DNA of 64,000 nt from the NCBI GenBank assembly GCA_038380795.1, contig CM076261.1, positions 35,427,866-35,491,865 on the forward strand. The letters run 5' to 3'. The notes under the pieces were generated by a model. The model did not search any database. It was not told where the DNA came from and was given only the letters and a program-made list of their open reading frames with translations. Source of the DNA: Pyrocephalus nanus. Lineage: Eukaryota; Chordata; Aves; Passeriformes; Tyrannidae. The position numbers and the translations under genes were made by a program. Of the stretch, positions 12,191 to 25,200 are shown in pieces (positions within the stretch are counted from its first letter, which is position 1; every line of letters begins with the position of its first letter).

Positions 12191-13930
12191 AACTCCTCTC
12201 TAATACCAAAAAAAGTTAAGCAACCTTTGTTCAACTACCACAAGCCTAATTTTAGGTCCAATGTCAGTCGGCATATGTAATGTCAGTGATTCACTTATAA
12301 GGTTAACCATTTTGAAAATACTTTCAAGTAATAGACATTTAGACATAATGAAGTTTTCTAAGTCATCATTTTGAGTCTTAAACACTCTTTTACTTAACAT
12401 TCATGACAGACCACTCCTAAAGCCATACAGAGGTAATAATTCAGTGTTGTAAAAACATCACCTACTCTTAAAGAAAAAGTATGTAGTACAGCTGAAGGAC
12501 TATCTCATGTGTTAAGCAAATAATTCTAAGTATTTCTGTAGAAAGTCAAAGCTGCAATGAATTTTTTAAGGACTCCAGCATTTCACTTTTACATTTGGAC
12601 TACTTCCAAAAGAAACAAGGTCCTGATACTGACCACAGTGTACAAATATCTGATCTTTGTATACACCAATATCATCTTCTATTGCTGAGTTTTTATTGTG
12701 ATATTTTAAAGAATATAGCTGTAAAGAAATACATTCTTAATGAGTGGAACCAAAATATCCACAATATATCAAGTTATCGTGGTTGATGGATGAAATAATG
12801 GCAAAGAGAATGAAAGACGTTTGGTTCATTCACCTTCTTTGAACTTGGAAGCAGAAAATTTCTTAAATTTTATTTGCACCAATGTTAGTTGTGAAATTAT
12901 TCTGGAAACTAATTATGGTACTGGATTCCTAGCATGTTTTTATACCACAGGTATTATCTTACTTAGAGTTTAGAATGAACATGCTGAAAAAAGAATGGAA
13001 CAATTTGCATTTTGACATTGAAACCATTGATGTATTAATAATACTAAAGTTTCAAATTTCAGGGCTTTGTGTTTATACAAATACACCTTAGAGCGTTAAA
13101 ACTTATTTTGAGTTTTACAGTCTGATTTGTTCTTGTTTTGATCTTACCTAGATTTGAATATATCCTCAAGATTCAAACATATCAATGTAAAATTCTGTTG
13201 CTGAAAAACCATAGGAGTGATTGAAAGGCTTCATACATCTCTTTCTAAAGGCCCACATGAAATGAAACATTTATTTCAGGTTAGTGAGAGTGTCATTCCC
13301 TATCATGGTATCATTAGCACTATAGTAACTGTCACAGTAATAACTGAATGCATAATAAAAACTAAACCAGTTGTTCCATTTTTGAAATGAGTAAAAGCAA
13401 TTTAAGGGTTTTTTATTGCACATACTAAAATTCTTCAGTGAGTAAATATAACATGTCTTCAGAACTATCACTATATTTAGGAAGCAGTCTTATAAAAATA
13501 TAAAAACATAAGTTCATTTTTGGTTGTTTCACTTGTTTGCTGAACTAGCCAAAGTTGTCATCTGAATGCTGTGCCAGTTGAGAATATTCTTGACCAAAAG
13601 CCATAGAGAATTATGTCTCCTTATTGGAATTTTATCTGTTTGTGTGTTTGTGTACATTCAATCATGCAGCAAATCCATTTGGAAACTGATTATGATTATC
13701 CAACTAGTATACAGGGAATTTAAAAGTCTATTACTGTTTTGACATGCACTTTTTCTAACACTGTAATGTTCTCTTTAGCTCCACACTTCAGATTTCAAAA
13801 AATCTCTAGTGAAGGTTTTATTGTGTGTTGTGGTGAAAGCAGACACAAAGTAACAGATCTTGCTTCTGATTAAGCTTCTAGTAGTTTAAAATAAATATAT
13901 ATTATTTTAATTATATTGAATTGATATTTT
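12191..13930. other. AT-rich unique sequence, no gene seen
   Basis: No repeat, exon or RNA gene recognised. The open frames here (60-66 codons) are Asn/Tyr/Phe/Ile-rich and motif-free. Confidence 0.6.
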
Positions 13931-14010
13931 TATTAAACAAACAACAAAAACAACAATAACAAAAACCAAACCAAAACAAAGAAAACCAACAACAACAACA
14001 AAAAAAGAAC
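13931..14010. repeat. A/C-rich low-complexity tract with short (AAC)n
   Basis: Nearly pure A and C on the plus strand, from ATTAAACAAACAACAAAAAC through a short (CAA)n run at 13987-14000. It belongs to the same compositional class as the other A/C or T/G tracts in the window. Confidence 0.9.
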
Positions 14011-14808
14011 AGGAAAAGAGCTCCCTTATTTGTAATAAGAATAGTGAATAAATGTGGAAATCAGTTATTATAGGAATGTCAGGGATTTTTTAACAGTAGT
14101 CATTGTCTCTACACAGATAAGGAGGAAGGAATAGAAAGAGCAGAAATCTTAACACACTTTTCCTTAATTTGTCAAACATATTAAAATAGTTAATCTCATT
14201 AGTCTAAAATGGAAAAATCACAATTATTTCATTCTTTAATGTTAATGTTAATCTGTTCTTGTTAACAGAAAATTATTGAACATGAAATGTCAAAATATCA
14301 ACATACCATCACACAAGATTAGGTGTAACAGCCCTGTGTGAATCCTTTCTTCTGCTCTATCATGGAAAGAGAAACTATGTATTCCTGTAACCCAACACTG
14401 TAATTGCCAGGAACAGCCTATAAATTAGGCACTGAATGTGCAAGGCCTTAGGAATGAGGACCCCAACTTGTTCTGTTTGAACTTTGTTTGACCTGCCTGT
14501 AGCTTTGTTTTGCTTGATTTAGCTGTGACAACAGTTTCTTTAATTTACCAAGTGTCCATGGCAAATTTAATTTTTTTGTTTAATCTTATATACCACAACC
14601 ATGGTTTTATATAGAATGTTGCCTTGTTACTGCTATCTATCCAAAAAAGATTCTTACAACTGTAACACAATACTGGAGTGTAGAGAAATGGAGGACGGGT
14701 ATCACTGTAGAGGCTCTAAGAAGGAGAGGCAAAGGGTGCGATGTAGGGAAGTAGAGGCATGTGATGAGAAGGGATACAAGCTTGACACTGGAGATCCGAC
14801 AACTGCAT
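14011..14808. other. AT-rich unique sequence grading into a CR1 insertion
   Basis: No gene seen. The last 150 bases (14660-14808) are purine-rich and GC-richer. They could be a decayed 5' part of the following CR1, but I could not place them in CR1 with certainty. Confidence 0.45.
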
Positions 14809-15448
14809 CCTGGCAGCCAGGAGGATCAGCTGTGCCCTGGGGGGCATCACCAGTGAGTCTAGGGAGTGCTATACTCTGCACTGGTGCAGCCCTGTACATT
14901 GTGTACAGTTGTGATCACAGTATAAGAAAGATACTAAGCTATTAGAGAGTGTCTGAAGCAAGGCAACAAAGAGATGGTGAAGGGCCTTGAGGAGAAGCTC
15001 TATGAGGAGTGGCTGAGGTCACTAAGTCTGTTCAGCCTGGAGAAGAGGAGACTGAGGGGAAACCTGTTGCAGTCTACAACTTCCCCACGAGGGGAAGAGG
15101 AGGGGCAGGAGGATCTCGTCCCTGTGGTGACCAGTGACAGGACCTGAGAGAATGGCCTGAAGTTGTGTCAGGAGAGCTTTAGGTTGGATATTAGAAAAAG
15201 GTTCTTCACCCAGAGGGTGGCTGGGCACTGGAACTGTCTCTCCAGGGAAGTGGTCATAACACCCAGCCTGACACAGTTCGAGAAGTATTTGGACAATGCT
15301 CTCAGGCACTTTGTGTGACTCTTGGGGGTGGTCCTCTGAACAGCCAGGAGTTGGTTTTGATGATCCTGATGGGTGCCTTCCAAGTCAGCATATTCTATGA
15401 AATAAAATATTTCATATTCTATTCATATCATATTCTATGATTCTATGA
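14809..15448 (+). mobile_element. CR1 LINE, 5'-truncated, 3' end of ORF2 plus tail
   Basis: Well-preserved 3' part of an avian CR1 on the plus strand. It carries the last ORF2 codons (for example LFSLEKRRLRG at 15028-15060 and FRLDIRKRFFTQRVAGHWN near 15178-15234), the untranslated 3' segment (GATGATCCTGATGGGTGCC near 15358), and the ATTCTATG-based tail. Several stops and frameshifts show it is inactive. It is much less diverged than the copy at 6.8-8.8 kb, so it inserted later. About 640 of the roughly 4.5 kb of a full element remain, typical of 5' truncation during target-primed reverse transcription. Shorter frames listed on both strands here (14601-15383) are by-products. Confidence 0.95.
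15390..15448 (+). repeat. Expanded, rearranged CR1 3' tail
   Basis: The normal CR1 tail is one to a few ATTCTATG octamers. Here octamer copies at 15391-15400 and 15430-15448 are separated by about 30 bases that include a near-perfect palindrome: TATGAAATA, AAA, TATTTCATA at 15396-15416. This could come from slippage or template switching during insertion, or from later duplication. Confidence 0.75.
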
Positions 15449-17467
15449 AATGTAAGTGCAGACTGCCAAAGTATATGTAGAAGTCAATGAATGCAGAAGA
15501 GCCACTCTACTCAGTCTCAGCAAATGCAAGAGCTCTGTTTGGTTCTGTTTAGACCATTTCATATCAATCTAAGTCTAACTGCAGATGGTCAATTGAACCT
15601 GTGAAAGGCCCTCTACTTTACTCTCCATCTCTCATTACATAAAAATCTGTATAAAGGCTCTAAACTCATGGCAGTAAGCATTTATCTTTGCGAAATTCTA
15701 TTTCTGCTTGTCCTTCAACATGTTGCATTTCATTGTTCCTTAAAACAGGCTGTTCAGAGTTGCTTAGCAAAGAGATTTTTGCTGTCATGTTTTATATAAG
15801 TAGATGTGTCTGAAAGCTATAATTCCCCCTACTTTAAAACTGTTCCCACTCTGACTAATTGACAAGTACCATTATCCAAGAAAACCCTTCTTTTTTTTCA
15901 TATTTAAAGGTACCATGTGCAACTGTGAATATATACTGTAAGGTTGGCAGATTTCTAGGGATTCAGTGTGAATGAGTTAATCAACAAATAGCCCCTTCTA
16001 CTAAACTGCTTGTATTTTTTAAATGTTGAATATAATTTGGTGGTTTAAAAAATGCCATCAATGTGCTAGCCCATGTATTGATTGCATGCTTTGTTCTTTA
16101 CACATGCCAATTGCTATTCTATTATGTTGTGGCTCAGGTGAATGAGTCAGCTGTTTCTTTTCCCTCAACAGATAAATGCAACTTCAACACAGTGCAATAG
16201 ATTGGCACTGATTCTTTGGACACATTAGAAAAAAAGAATGGAAGATGATTCCAGGGTCAGAAGGAATAGTCACATGTATTACATAATCTGTTTAGTTTTT
16301 AATCTTAGATTTATTAGTTATAGTTTTGTCTAATACTTCAAAGTTCTACTTTTCTCTCTTTTTACATGGTTTATATTTGAAATTAATCTCTTCCAAGTAT
16401 GTCCATCTAATATAAAAAATTGGACTTGGTCTTCCCTGTAGTATTGTGGCCCTCTTCACATGCATTTACATGTTTCTTGGGGGACTAAAGTTGTACTTCC
16501 TTAAGGCAGTTGATGTCTTAATATTGAAAATGCATCTGGAAATACACTGTGTTTTCATGATAATGAGTATTCCTTGGCAATATTTCTGATAACCTCCAGG
16601 TGTATTTTTAATTTTTTTTTTTCTCTTGCTTTGGCTTTTTTCACTGCTAACCCTGGTGACTGTCAGGTAAACTAGATAGAAATAACAGAAGATCTCTCAT
16701 GTTAGAAAAATAACCGTGCATATGCAGTCCTAATTATGAATATTTTCTTCAGGATTTACAGTATTTGTGTCAGTTTTAAGCCATCGTTTAGGAGGCAATA
16801 ATATTTTTGTTGTCCTGTGATGTAAGAGCCCAGTGATTAAAAAAAAAAAATAAAGAAAAGAAAGTCTCCTTTATTTAATTTTGACAGTCTTTTTTTCATC
16901 TGTCACTATTTGTTATGGACTTTTACATAAAGTTATTGGAGACTGCATGTATATGAAACAAGAATGGTGTGATGACATGTTTTGCAGCAATGTCCAAGAA
17001 AGTTAAAAATGACAAAAAGACCACTATCCCCCAAAAAATTTCCCAAACACAGCACTCAACACAACCTTTCCTATGTGCCTTGCCTTTTCCAACACCATTC
17101 ATGAAGATGTTGAGTAACAAACACAGAGGAACAAAAGAATTAAAGTCCTTGCTGAAAATATGTGATTTTGTCTAATGAAAATTTCTTTCTCATAGATTTC
17201 ATTATAATACCTTTATTGCTCTACCTGACAGGACCAGCATGGTGTCATTATTGTATCTTGTCATTTCTGACAGGAAATAACTCAGACAATTTGATATAAA
17301 ATATTATCCTTTATCAAACTAGGAAAATGAAGGCAATACACTATTTTCCATCTAACTGAATTTTTAGCACCTAAACTTTTTTTTCCAGTGAAAGTGAAAC
17401 CAAATTTTAGTCCTCCTGTGAAAGATTGGTGACTGAGAATAAAAATTTAGATTCAATTCTAATTCAT
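15449..17467. other. AT-rich unique sequence, no gene seen
   Basis: No repeat family or exon recognised. Poly-T and poly-A runs occur near 16612-16622 and 16839-16850. Frames at 16923-17175 run antiparallel to each other and lack a motif. Confidence 0.6.
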
Positions 17468-17489
17468 ATTAATATTAATTAATATTAAT
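17468..17489. repeat. 22-bp perfect AT palindrome
   Basis: The sequence is identical to its own reverse complement across 22 bases, all A and T, and also reads as two copies of AATATTAATT. It is a potential cruciform or easily melted site; no function is implied. Confidence 0.9.
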
Positions 17490-17608
17490 TAATCATATTC
17501 ATGATTTCTTTGCTTTTCCAGTTCTAACTGAAAAAGAAGATTATCTGCATGATGATTATAGTGCTGGTCTGTATAATTTTTAAAAACTAAAGCACAATAA
17601 AATATGAA

Positions 17609-17655
17609 GGTTTTTTTTGTGTGTGTGTTTTTTTGTTTGTTTTTTTGTTTTTTTA
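17609..17655. repeat. T/G-rich low-complexity tract with (TG)n
   Basis: Runs of T broken by G, with a short GTGTGTGTG core. Same class as the other T/G tracts in the window. Confidence 0.9.
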
Positions 17656-19130
17656 ATGAAAGGCACAAATTGGTTTTCCTGGGTTTAAGATGAGATCAAA
17701 CATTCTTTGGGTATATGCATTAAAATGACCAAAAACCTCAGCTCAAACTCTCAATCAACAACTTGTTATTAATATGCATTTTCCGACTGCTCTTAATAAG
17801 CTCTTCCTTCTCATGAGTACTGAGTGTTTTTATAAAAGAAAATAAATTTTATTAAAGACAAATAATAGAGCATACATAAGAATGCCACCAAGATGCATTC
17901 AGATAAATGACTATGTACACCATTATTCTGATATTTAATGTCTCTCTTATTTTCCAGGATATCCTGCTCCGTGGTGACTGAAATATCAAAACAAATATAT
18001 ATGGACGTAAATCTGTGTTCACTGAAGTCTCCCAGACTTTCAGACAAAGAGATGTCTCCTAGTAGTTTTCAGCTGTTATGTAGTTTTGTAATTGCAGTAC
18101 ATCTCAGTGGTCAGTTTCAGAGTCATATGAAATGTCTGAGTTTTCCGGCTACATACTGAATAACTGTATTTTTCACTTCTATAATCTTTCTTCTTGGTGT
18201 CTGGTGTAACTCAATACAGTTACTTTAGCCCCTGTACCGGTGAGAAGAGAGTAAATTCTGGTACAATTTTTTTTTCAGATTTGTCTTTCTATTGAAAACA
18301 ATTCAGTGAGAAGTAGGACTCTCACAGAAATTCTTCTGCAAAGATTTGATCCTTTTTTGTCATGCCAGTACCTCTTCCTGACTGACATTAACTATTGCTG
18401 TGACTAAGCTTCAAGTAATTGTTTTGTTTAGATTTAAAAAAATTATATTTTTAAGCATATAGAGCAAGGGATTCAGGTGTGCACTGTGCTAAAAAGCTTC
18501 AGCTCTCTTTGCCTCTTTCTCATGCTCACTAAATGAAAGATTGTCTCTGATACCATCTCCTTGATTTTAGGAAAGCTGATGTGGACATTACCTTCCACAT
18601 TTTTTATATACAGCTCCATGTCTGCTGGAGTCCTTTTCACCAAATGCACGCTAAAACAGCATTTGAACTGCTTTGCTTTGTAATAAAAGAAAAATCAGTG
18701 TTTGAGCACATTGTATGCTTTCACATTTGCTCTCATTTGTTAATCCTGGAAATATTTGCTCTTGCGAACACTGAGATTATTGTTACTGCACTGAGTATAT
18801 ACACGTCATTATATGAACCTTTGTTGTTTTGAAGAATCCAAATTTCTTTCTTTTCCTTTTTTTTTTTTTTAAAGTTAAGACAGATTAGTATAATTACTCC
18901 TGTGCTGACTATAAATTCCTTTTATCTTCCTCAAAGGAACAATCTATTTCAGGTCTCAGTTTTAAGCTTAATGCTGTAAAAATTTTTTTTTTTTTTTTTA
19001 GATTGCATAGGTATATGCACATGAGAGAGGAGAAAAAAAAAATCTATAAACCATAGGAAAAGATTAGTTATATTGCACAGACAAAAGGTTTAGTCAATTG
19101 GTTTTTACCCCTTCTAGTGAATAAAGACTA
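17656..19130. other. AT-rich unique sequence, no gene seen
   Basis: No gene or transposon recognised. Two long T homopolymers lie at 18857-18870 and 18983-18999. The frame at 18581-18832 (83 codons) has no domain. Confidence 0.6.
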
Positions 19131-19765
19131 CAACTAAGTTAGAAGTATAGTCCCCACCTCTTTCCCCACTTAACTACCCCATAACTACCAGTGGGGGTTG
19201 TGATAGCTGCATCCAGCTTACTGTGGACTTTGGGAGAGGGTGACAATGTGGTAGCCAAGGCTGTCTGAAACAGTGACCCAGACACCTTGTTGGTATGCAT
19301 ATATGCTTCTAAGTCAATCACCTTACTGCCCAGGGCTCATTGGGCTTTCCTATATGGCAGTGGGCTGCATGCTGGGATCTCCCTTCCAGCAGGGACAGCC
19401 CTCAAGGTTACTCCTTAAGGTTGAGAGACTCTTTGGCACAAAAGGTTCTTGGCAAGCAATTAATAGAAATATTATCTAAGGGATATAAAAAAACTGATTT
19501 TGCACATATAATCCTTTAGACATAAACCGCTGACCAAGTCTGGGATTAGGATTGGATCCAGCCACACTTAGACTCCTCTCCAAGAAGGAGTTTAGAACTC
19601 AAGGGGATCCTTTCTGAACTTGACTCAAAAAAAAGGTCTCCCTGACAGCTTTATCTGACCTTGTCCTCTATATGGTACCGTGTAGGGTAATGTGTATATG
19701 GTAACGTGTATCTTGCCACTGAGTCTTAATAAACTCCTGTTGAATTTACCATTGATTTTTTCATT
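19131..19765 (+). mobile_element. LTR-like endogenous retroviral remnant
   Basis: This 630-base block is GC-richer than the flanks and organised like an LTR on the plus strand: a CTCTATATGG TATA-like site near 19667 and an AATAAA signal at 19728-19733, followed by CTCCTGTTGAATTTACCATTG. The wording from about 19520 on (GCTGACCAAGTCTGGGATTA, GACTCCTCTCCAAGAAGGAG) matches my recollection of an avian LTR type. The 5' portion (CCCCATAACTACC near 19178) could be U3 or the end of an internal region. Edges and class are not resolved, and a target-site duplication was not found. Confidence 0.55.
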
Positions 19766-22180
19766 AACTCAGGGCGTTAATAAAGTATACTGTTGCTTCT
19801 CTCTTACAAGTGAAGTGTATCACTTAATTTGCAACACATACATGGAGTTTATGGATCAGAAGTAAATATACTGATTTCAATGGCTTCTGATTTACGGTCA
19901 TGTAAAAATCATAATCAAGACATTATTTTCTAATTCTCAAGGGAAAGAAGAAATGGAAAAGGCTTGCTTGACACCTTAGCTTGCACAAAATTGATTTATA
20001 ATTACATTAAAACAACATGACAGGCACTGGCACGATTTTTTAATTGATGTAACTTACTTTCTTTAAATTGTTTACGGGAACTGCTCTGAAAGCATTATTT
20101 ATAAGAACTATAGGAGAATCTTTTTACTCTGAGTTGATATATTTGAAATGGTTTCTCTAACAAGGATAATTAATTTTATTAATTATTAATAATTAATTAA
20201 TCATGGAAATAATTTTATTAATTATCTGGATTATATAATTTTTCATTACACATGAGCTATGTTACAGAGATTTCTACAACAATCTTAATTTCACTTTTTT
20301 TTTGTACCTATTATAAAATAATTTTCTGAAACGCCAAAATAATTCTCATATTAGACTGAGGAATGTGTTTTCTTGTACGTATTTCTGATATTCATTTATC
20401 CTGCAGATATATTTTCACTTGGAGAAGAACTATAAATTTATATATCAAGTAGATTAAGCTGGTTTAGTTATGAGGAGGAGAAAACTTATAATCTTTCTGC
20501 ACACTAAAGTTTTGCCTTCTTCTATAGAATGTTACACCAAGCTTTTTGAAGGAATGGATTTTATAAAGTGGTTAAAAATAAAAATGTAAGGTCACAATTA
20601 TATTGTGAAGAGATAGGTTCACTGGTATCAATTCAAGACTCTTGAAAGTTTCTTACCCTAAAATCTCTGATTAGAAATGCTGGTATTTGCTTTTTTTATG
20701 GCCTTATTATTCTCTTCAGGTTTTCCAGGGTCTAACATTCTGAATAAACCTAGCTTTCTTGCCTTTGTCAATAGTGAGAAAAAATGTTTGCATCTTGAGA
20801 AGTTTGTTTATATTTTTGAATTCAATTTAACTAAAGGCATTCTGATTTTGAGTAAACTATTGTAGGCTATTTTAATATAGTGATATTCTGCTGTAAGTAG
20901 TACAATCTCAAAGACAGCCAAAACTTCAAATCTGTTTTAGAGAATTTAATCTTACTAATAGAGTTTCATAAAGGTGGATTCTGGAGGTCCAGCCTCACTG
21001 CTGCTGAAGCAAGGAGCTGTCAAGCAATGGCTAGAACTGGCTTATAATCAAAAAGTGAGGAGATTTGGGTGCTTACATGATTACCAGTACTGAATTTCTT
21101 ATGAAATCATTACAATCTTATTTCAGGTGTGTGACACATCTGCCAATAACTTTGAGGGCAGGGAAAACCTGGCAAATTACTAGGAACAACATAAGTTTCT
21201 AATGTCAATTCTGTGCCAGCTCCTGGCAGACTTCTTGATCACCTTTTTTTCATCTTGTGTTGTTATGCAGTGCTGCAGGAGGCTGTCATTGATGGTTTCC
21301 TATCATTGCTTGATATCTATTTCTCACATTCGTAGCTCATGTCTGAAATAAGATACAGAAAATAAAAATAGAAAAGACATATCTATCAAATTCTGTAACT
21401 TTGTACTGCTGCTGCTTACATCACATCCTCTACAGCTACAAATTGTACCATTTCTTGAGCCACATATTGCAGGAGGGAAAATAGCTAATAGGATGAAGAA
21501 ATGAAAGTGGAAGGAAAAACCCATTTTGGCATTGAGTTTGCTGGAACCGAGAGCAGTAGAGGAAATACATCTGGAAGGGACAGAGAACAGTAAGACCCTG
21601 AAGAAGGCTGCCATAAGTTTGGATAGACATTCCAATTCTGAATATTTAGCCAAACCTTAATGTTTCTGTCTTTGACACTGTTCTGTTTGTACTACTACTA
21701 AATACAGTGTGTCAGACTTGGTAAGTTCAAAATGCTTGTTTCTGATATAATTAAAAATTAAACAGAGATCTCATTTTGAAAAGTGTTCTAAATTTTCTGG
21801 AACTTAACTTTTTTCCTCTAACCCTGAGGCCTAGGTGTCACTGGAGGTATTTCTTAGCCTTCCACCCACCTGCTGTTTAGTTGCTGCATGGTACAGTTGA
21901 CAGCATGAACCTTCTAAATTAGATTTCCTAGGAAATATTGTTAGTGCACTGACAGGTGTGTTACCACAACAAAACTCACAGGTATTTAAACAGATTAGAA
22001 TCTATGAAAATGTAGTATTACCTTCAGTCTTCTCTTTCTCAGACTCATTAGACAATAAATGATTTTGGGGAAAAAAAAAAAAAAGAACCAGAGAAGGTAA
22101 TTAAGTAATCATCCCTTTTTCTCTTTTCCTACACAAAGGCTTGAGCTTTTTTCTGATTTGCTAGTTTTACTGTTAAAAGA
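19766..22180. other. AT-rich unique sequence with an AT palindrome
   Basis: No gene recognised. It contains a 20-bp perfect AT palindrome at 20178-20197 inside a TAATTA-rich stretch (20166-20230). The minus-strand frames at 21324-21653 overlap in two phases and lack motifs. Confidence 0.55.
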
Positions 22181-22215
22181 AAACAACAACAACAACAACA
22201 ACAACAACAAACAAC
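22181..22215. repeat. (AAC)n microsatellite
   Basis: Uninterrupted AAC repeat of about 10 units (AACAACAACAAC...), preceded by AAAGAA. A likely length polymorphism. Confidence 0.95.
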
Positions 22216-25200
22216 TAAACAAAATTATTTTGAGTTTTTCAGGTTGAAAACAGAAATTATAGCACTATCAGGGTCCATGAATTTTAGTTATTAGATTTTT
22301 TTAAAAAAATTTACTATATTAAATTACTCTATTTTATATTACATTAATTTTAAAATTTGTCATGTTATTCTCCCTCCATAATGTCATATGTGGGGAAAGG
22401 AAAAAAAAAAGAAAATAATCCCTTAAGAATATCTCATTGTATCTTAGTTAAATAAACTACAGGCAATAATTGCAGTTTGCACACCAGCATATCCTCTATA
22501 ACAGAGAGACCACTTGTACTATATCTATTTTTAGGCAAGTCAGTCATCTTGTCACTGAAATATTTCAGCTTTCACTGTCAAAAGATATTGATGTTGAACA
22601 TTCTTATAGTTGTTGTTACAATAATTGTATCTTTCTTGTGACAAATTCTTATATCCTACAGATAAGCAAAGTTGAGGCATACAGTAACTAAAGAATTTTT
22701 AAAGGTAGTTAGGTAAGTCTGTATTAAGGTGTACAGAAAGCCTTACATATGTGGAAGTTTCTTGAGAATGCTGTCATATTCATATCTTAATTATTGGGAA
22801 GGACTTAGATCCTTTTTTGCTGCCAGTCTTTACAGTACACAAACTAAAGAGTAACTTTTCAGCAAATTATCCAACAAAAAATTCCAAAAGGATTACCTAT
22901 TTTTCTCATTATGAAGTTCTCAGCAAGGCTTTGGCATATAAAGGTGGAAAATATCTGCAGAACTGTTTTATGAGGAAAGCTCTCCTGCTGACTCAGCACT
23001 TTTGGGAGCATCTCCAAGATGTTTTGTTTCATGACACTATTTATTTTATTAAATTTCAGACTTTTGAAAATTATTGTGTAATATGTTTTAGAAGGGCTCA
23101 GACAGAAAATTATTAAAAATTTGAAAATCAACTAGTGCACTAAAAATGTGTTACTGTAGATTTTTTTTCAGATGGTAGTGAAGGCTGAATGTTGTAAATC
23201 AGGCAAGTCATGTAGGAGTAAAAAGTACAGTAATTTGACCTTGTTATTCCTTATAGTTTCAGGCATCCTAAAACCCATGGTGTGCTTTGTTTTTAATCAC
23301 AATCTTCTTTCATCTGAATTTTACACCTTGCGAAGGCTTTGCTCTTTCCACTCACCTGTCAGAGCAGCCATTATTAATTTTATTATGTGACTAATTCTTC
23401 ATTTTTTCCTATTCTTTCCCCTTCACCACAAAAAATCCTAATTGCAAAAGCTGTCATTCATTTCCTGGCCTTTGGTAATATAATGAACAAAAGGTGTTTT
23501 GTACCTCCTAATGCCTCTAGTAAGAGTGTGTTTATGTACTCTAACAACTACAAGTCTTCTTATTTCTAATGTATGTTTCCATTAATTTAATTTTAATCAA
23601 TAAAGACTCTTTCATTTTGTCTTATGTTACAAGTTGCCCTTTCTTTTAATAGTTCTTTTAATAGTGCCTTTTATATTTTAGGTGTCAAACTAAAGTTTCA
23701 AAACTTAATTTCAGTCTACTACTTCATTTCCTACTGGAAAATTCTTGTTCTTTAAAACAACGTCTTTTTTTTCAGTGGCATACAAACTGAAATGTTGTGA
23801 TAGGAAAAAGTCCTGAAATGTGATGTCATATTGCAGGTACAGAATTTTATCTTTCCAAGGTTAAATTTCAGTAGAGATTCAAACTCTCAAAGGTAATAAT
23901 CTGCCCTTCTTATGAGACACGCTGCAACTTTTCAATACTTTTAATGAACTAGATTAATTTCTAAATCTAGATTTAAATATTACAACTCTGACCGCTTTTC
24001 AGTTTGCGCTGTCATATCTGTGGTGGCGCTGGTGGAGCTGTTGGAACCAGCTGTGTTCAGCGTGGGGCAGCCCTGGCTGCTCCACACATGGGCTGCTCCA
24101 GCAGCACTGAACTTACTTGAGAAAAAAGGGAGGAAAGAAAAAAACCTCACTAATAACAATGCTTTGATTGTCACATGCTTTTAGGAGATTATCCAAGTGG
24201 ATGTCACCTCTGATCCTTTGGAGACTCAGCATTAACTCCAACAAGAACCTTGAACTTAAGAACACAAAAGCATTTAAAAGGTGTTTTAACACATGTTTAT
24301 AGACAAATGTAAGAGGATTAGAACTGGTTTGATGTGTTACACCTTAGAAGTTATGTTATTTAGCAGGAGCTCAGGACACAGGAAAATTATGCAAGACCTA
24401 GGAAGTGTGACTGATGAAGAATACTGGACTCGTAACTCCCAAGAATAAGAAAACAACAATTCAATACCTAGTAGACTTGCAAACCTATTTTCCACATCTG
24501 CAAAGAATGACACAAGAACCAATGGGCTCAAACTGTGGGAAGGATGATTCAGATTTGCCATTCAGAAAGCGTCCCACTTAAAGATAGCATCATACTGAAA
24601 TAAACTGCGAAAGGGGTTCTGTCTTCCATTGTAATGATTTTTAAAGGATGAAATAAATTGTCACCTGCCAGGAATAACAGGAATAACGGCAAAACATTCC
24701 CTGAGACAAGGGATGAACTAATTGAATCTTAGGGCCTCTTTCAGCATTACTGTTTTACAGCTGTGTAATTAAGTAATCATTACAAAGGGGAAGAGTCAAA
24801 GTTATCTCATAATAAAAAAGCCTTTTTCAGAAAAAAAGTAAATGTTAATGTATGTAATTTGTTAAGCAGGGGAAAGCCTGATTTGAATTTTAATTAGGAT
24901 TTTTTTGAGAGGAGGAATTTATTTTTTTTACATATATATTTCTAAGGACAAAATTATTTATTTTTCAGGTGTTGAAAAATGGAACTACTGTCATATATAA
25001 ATACTACTGAAACATTTATTCTTTTCACCTCAATTACTCCAAATGTAGTAATTTTACCCTTAGAGTTGGGACCAGAAAGTAATAAAATGTTTAAACTTTA
25101 CATCAAATGAACTTGTAATTGTCATTTAATCAAGTGTGAGATGTTAAAAAGAAAGTATAAGTGGTGTTGTCAGGTTGGAGTAATTGAACTTGGACTGAAT

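Noticed and set aside
11973..12209. Phe-rich minus-strand frames
   Set aside because: Translation artefacts of the A/C tract with its 23-A run.
14601..15383. Three frames of 71-114 codons as genes
   Set aside because: All lie largely or partly inside the CR1 3' end and are by-products of it.
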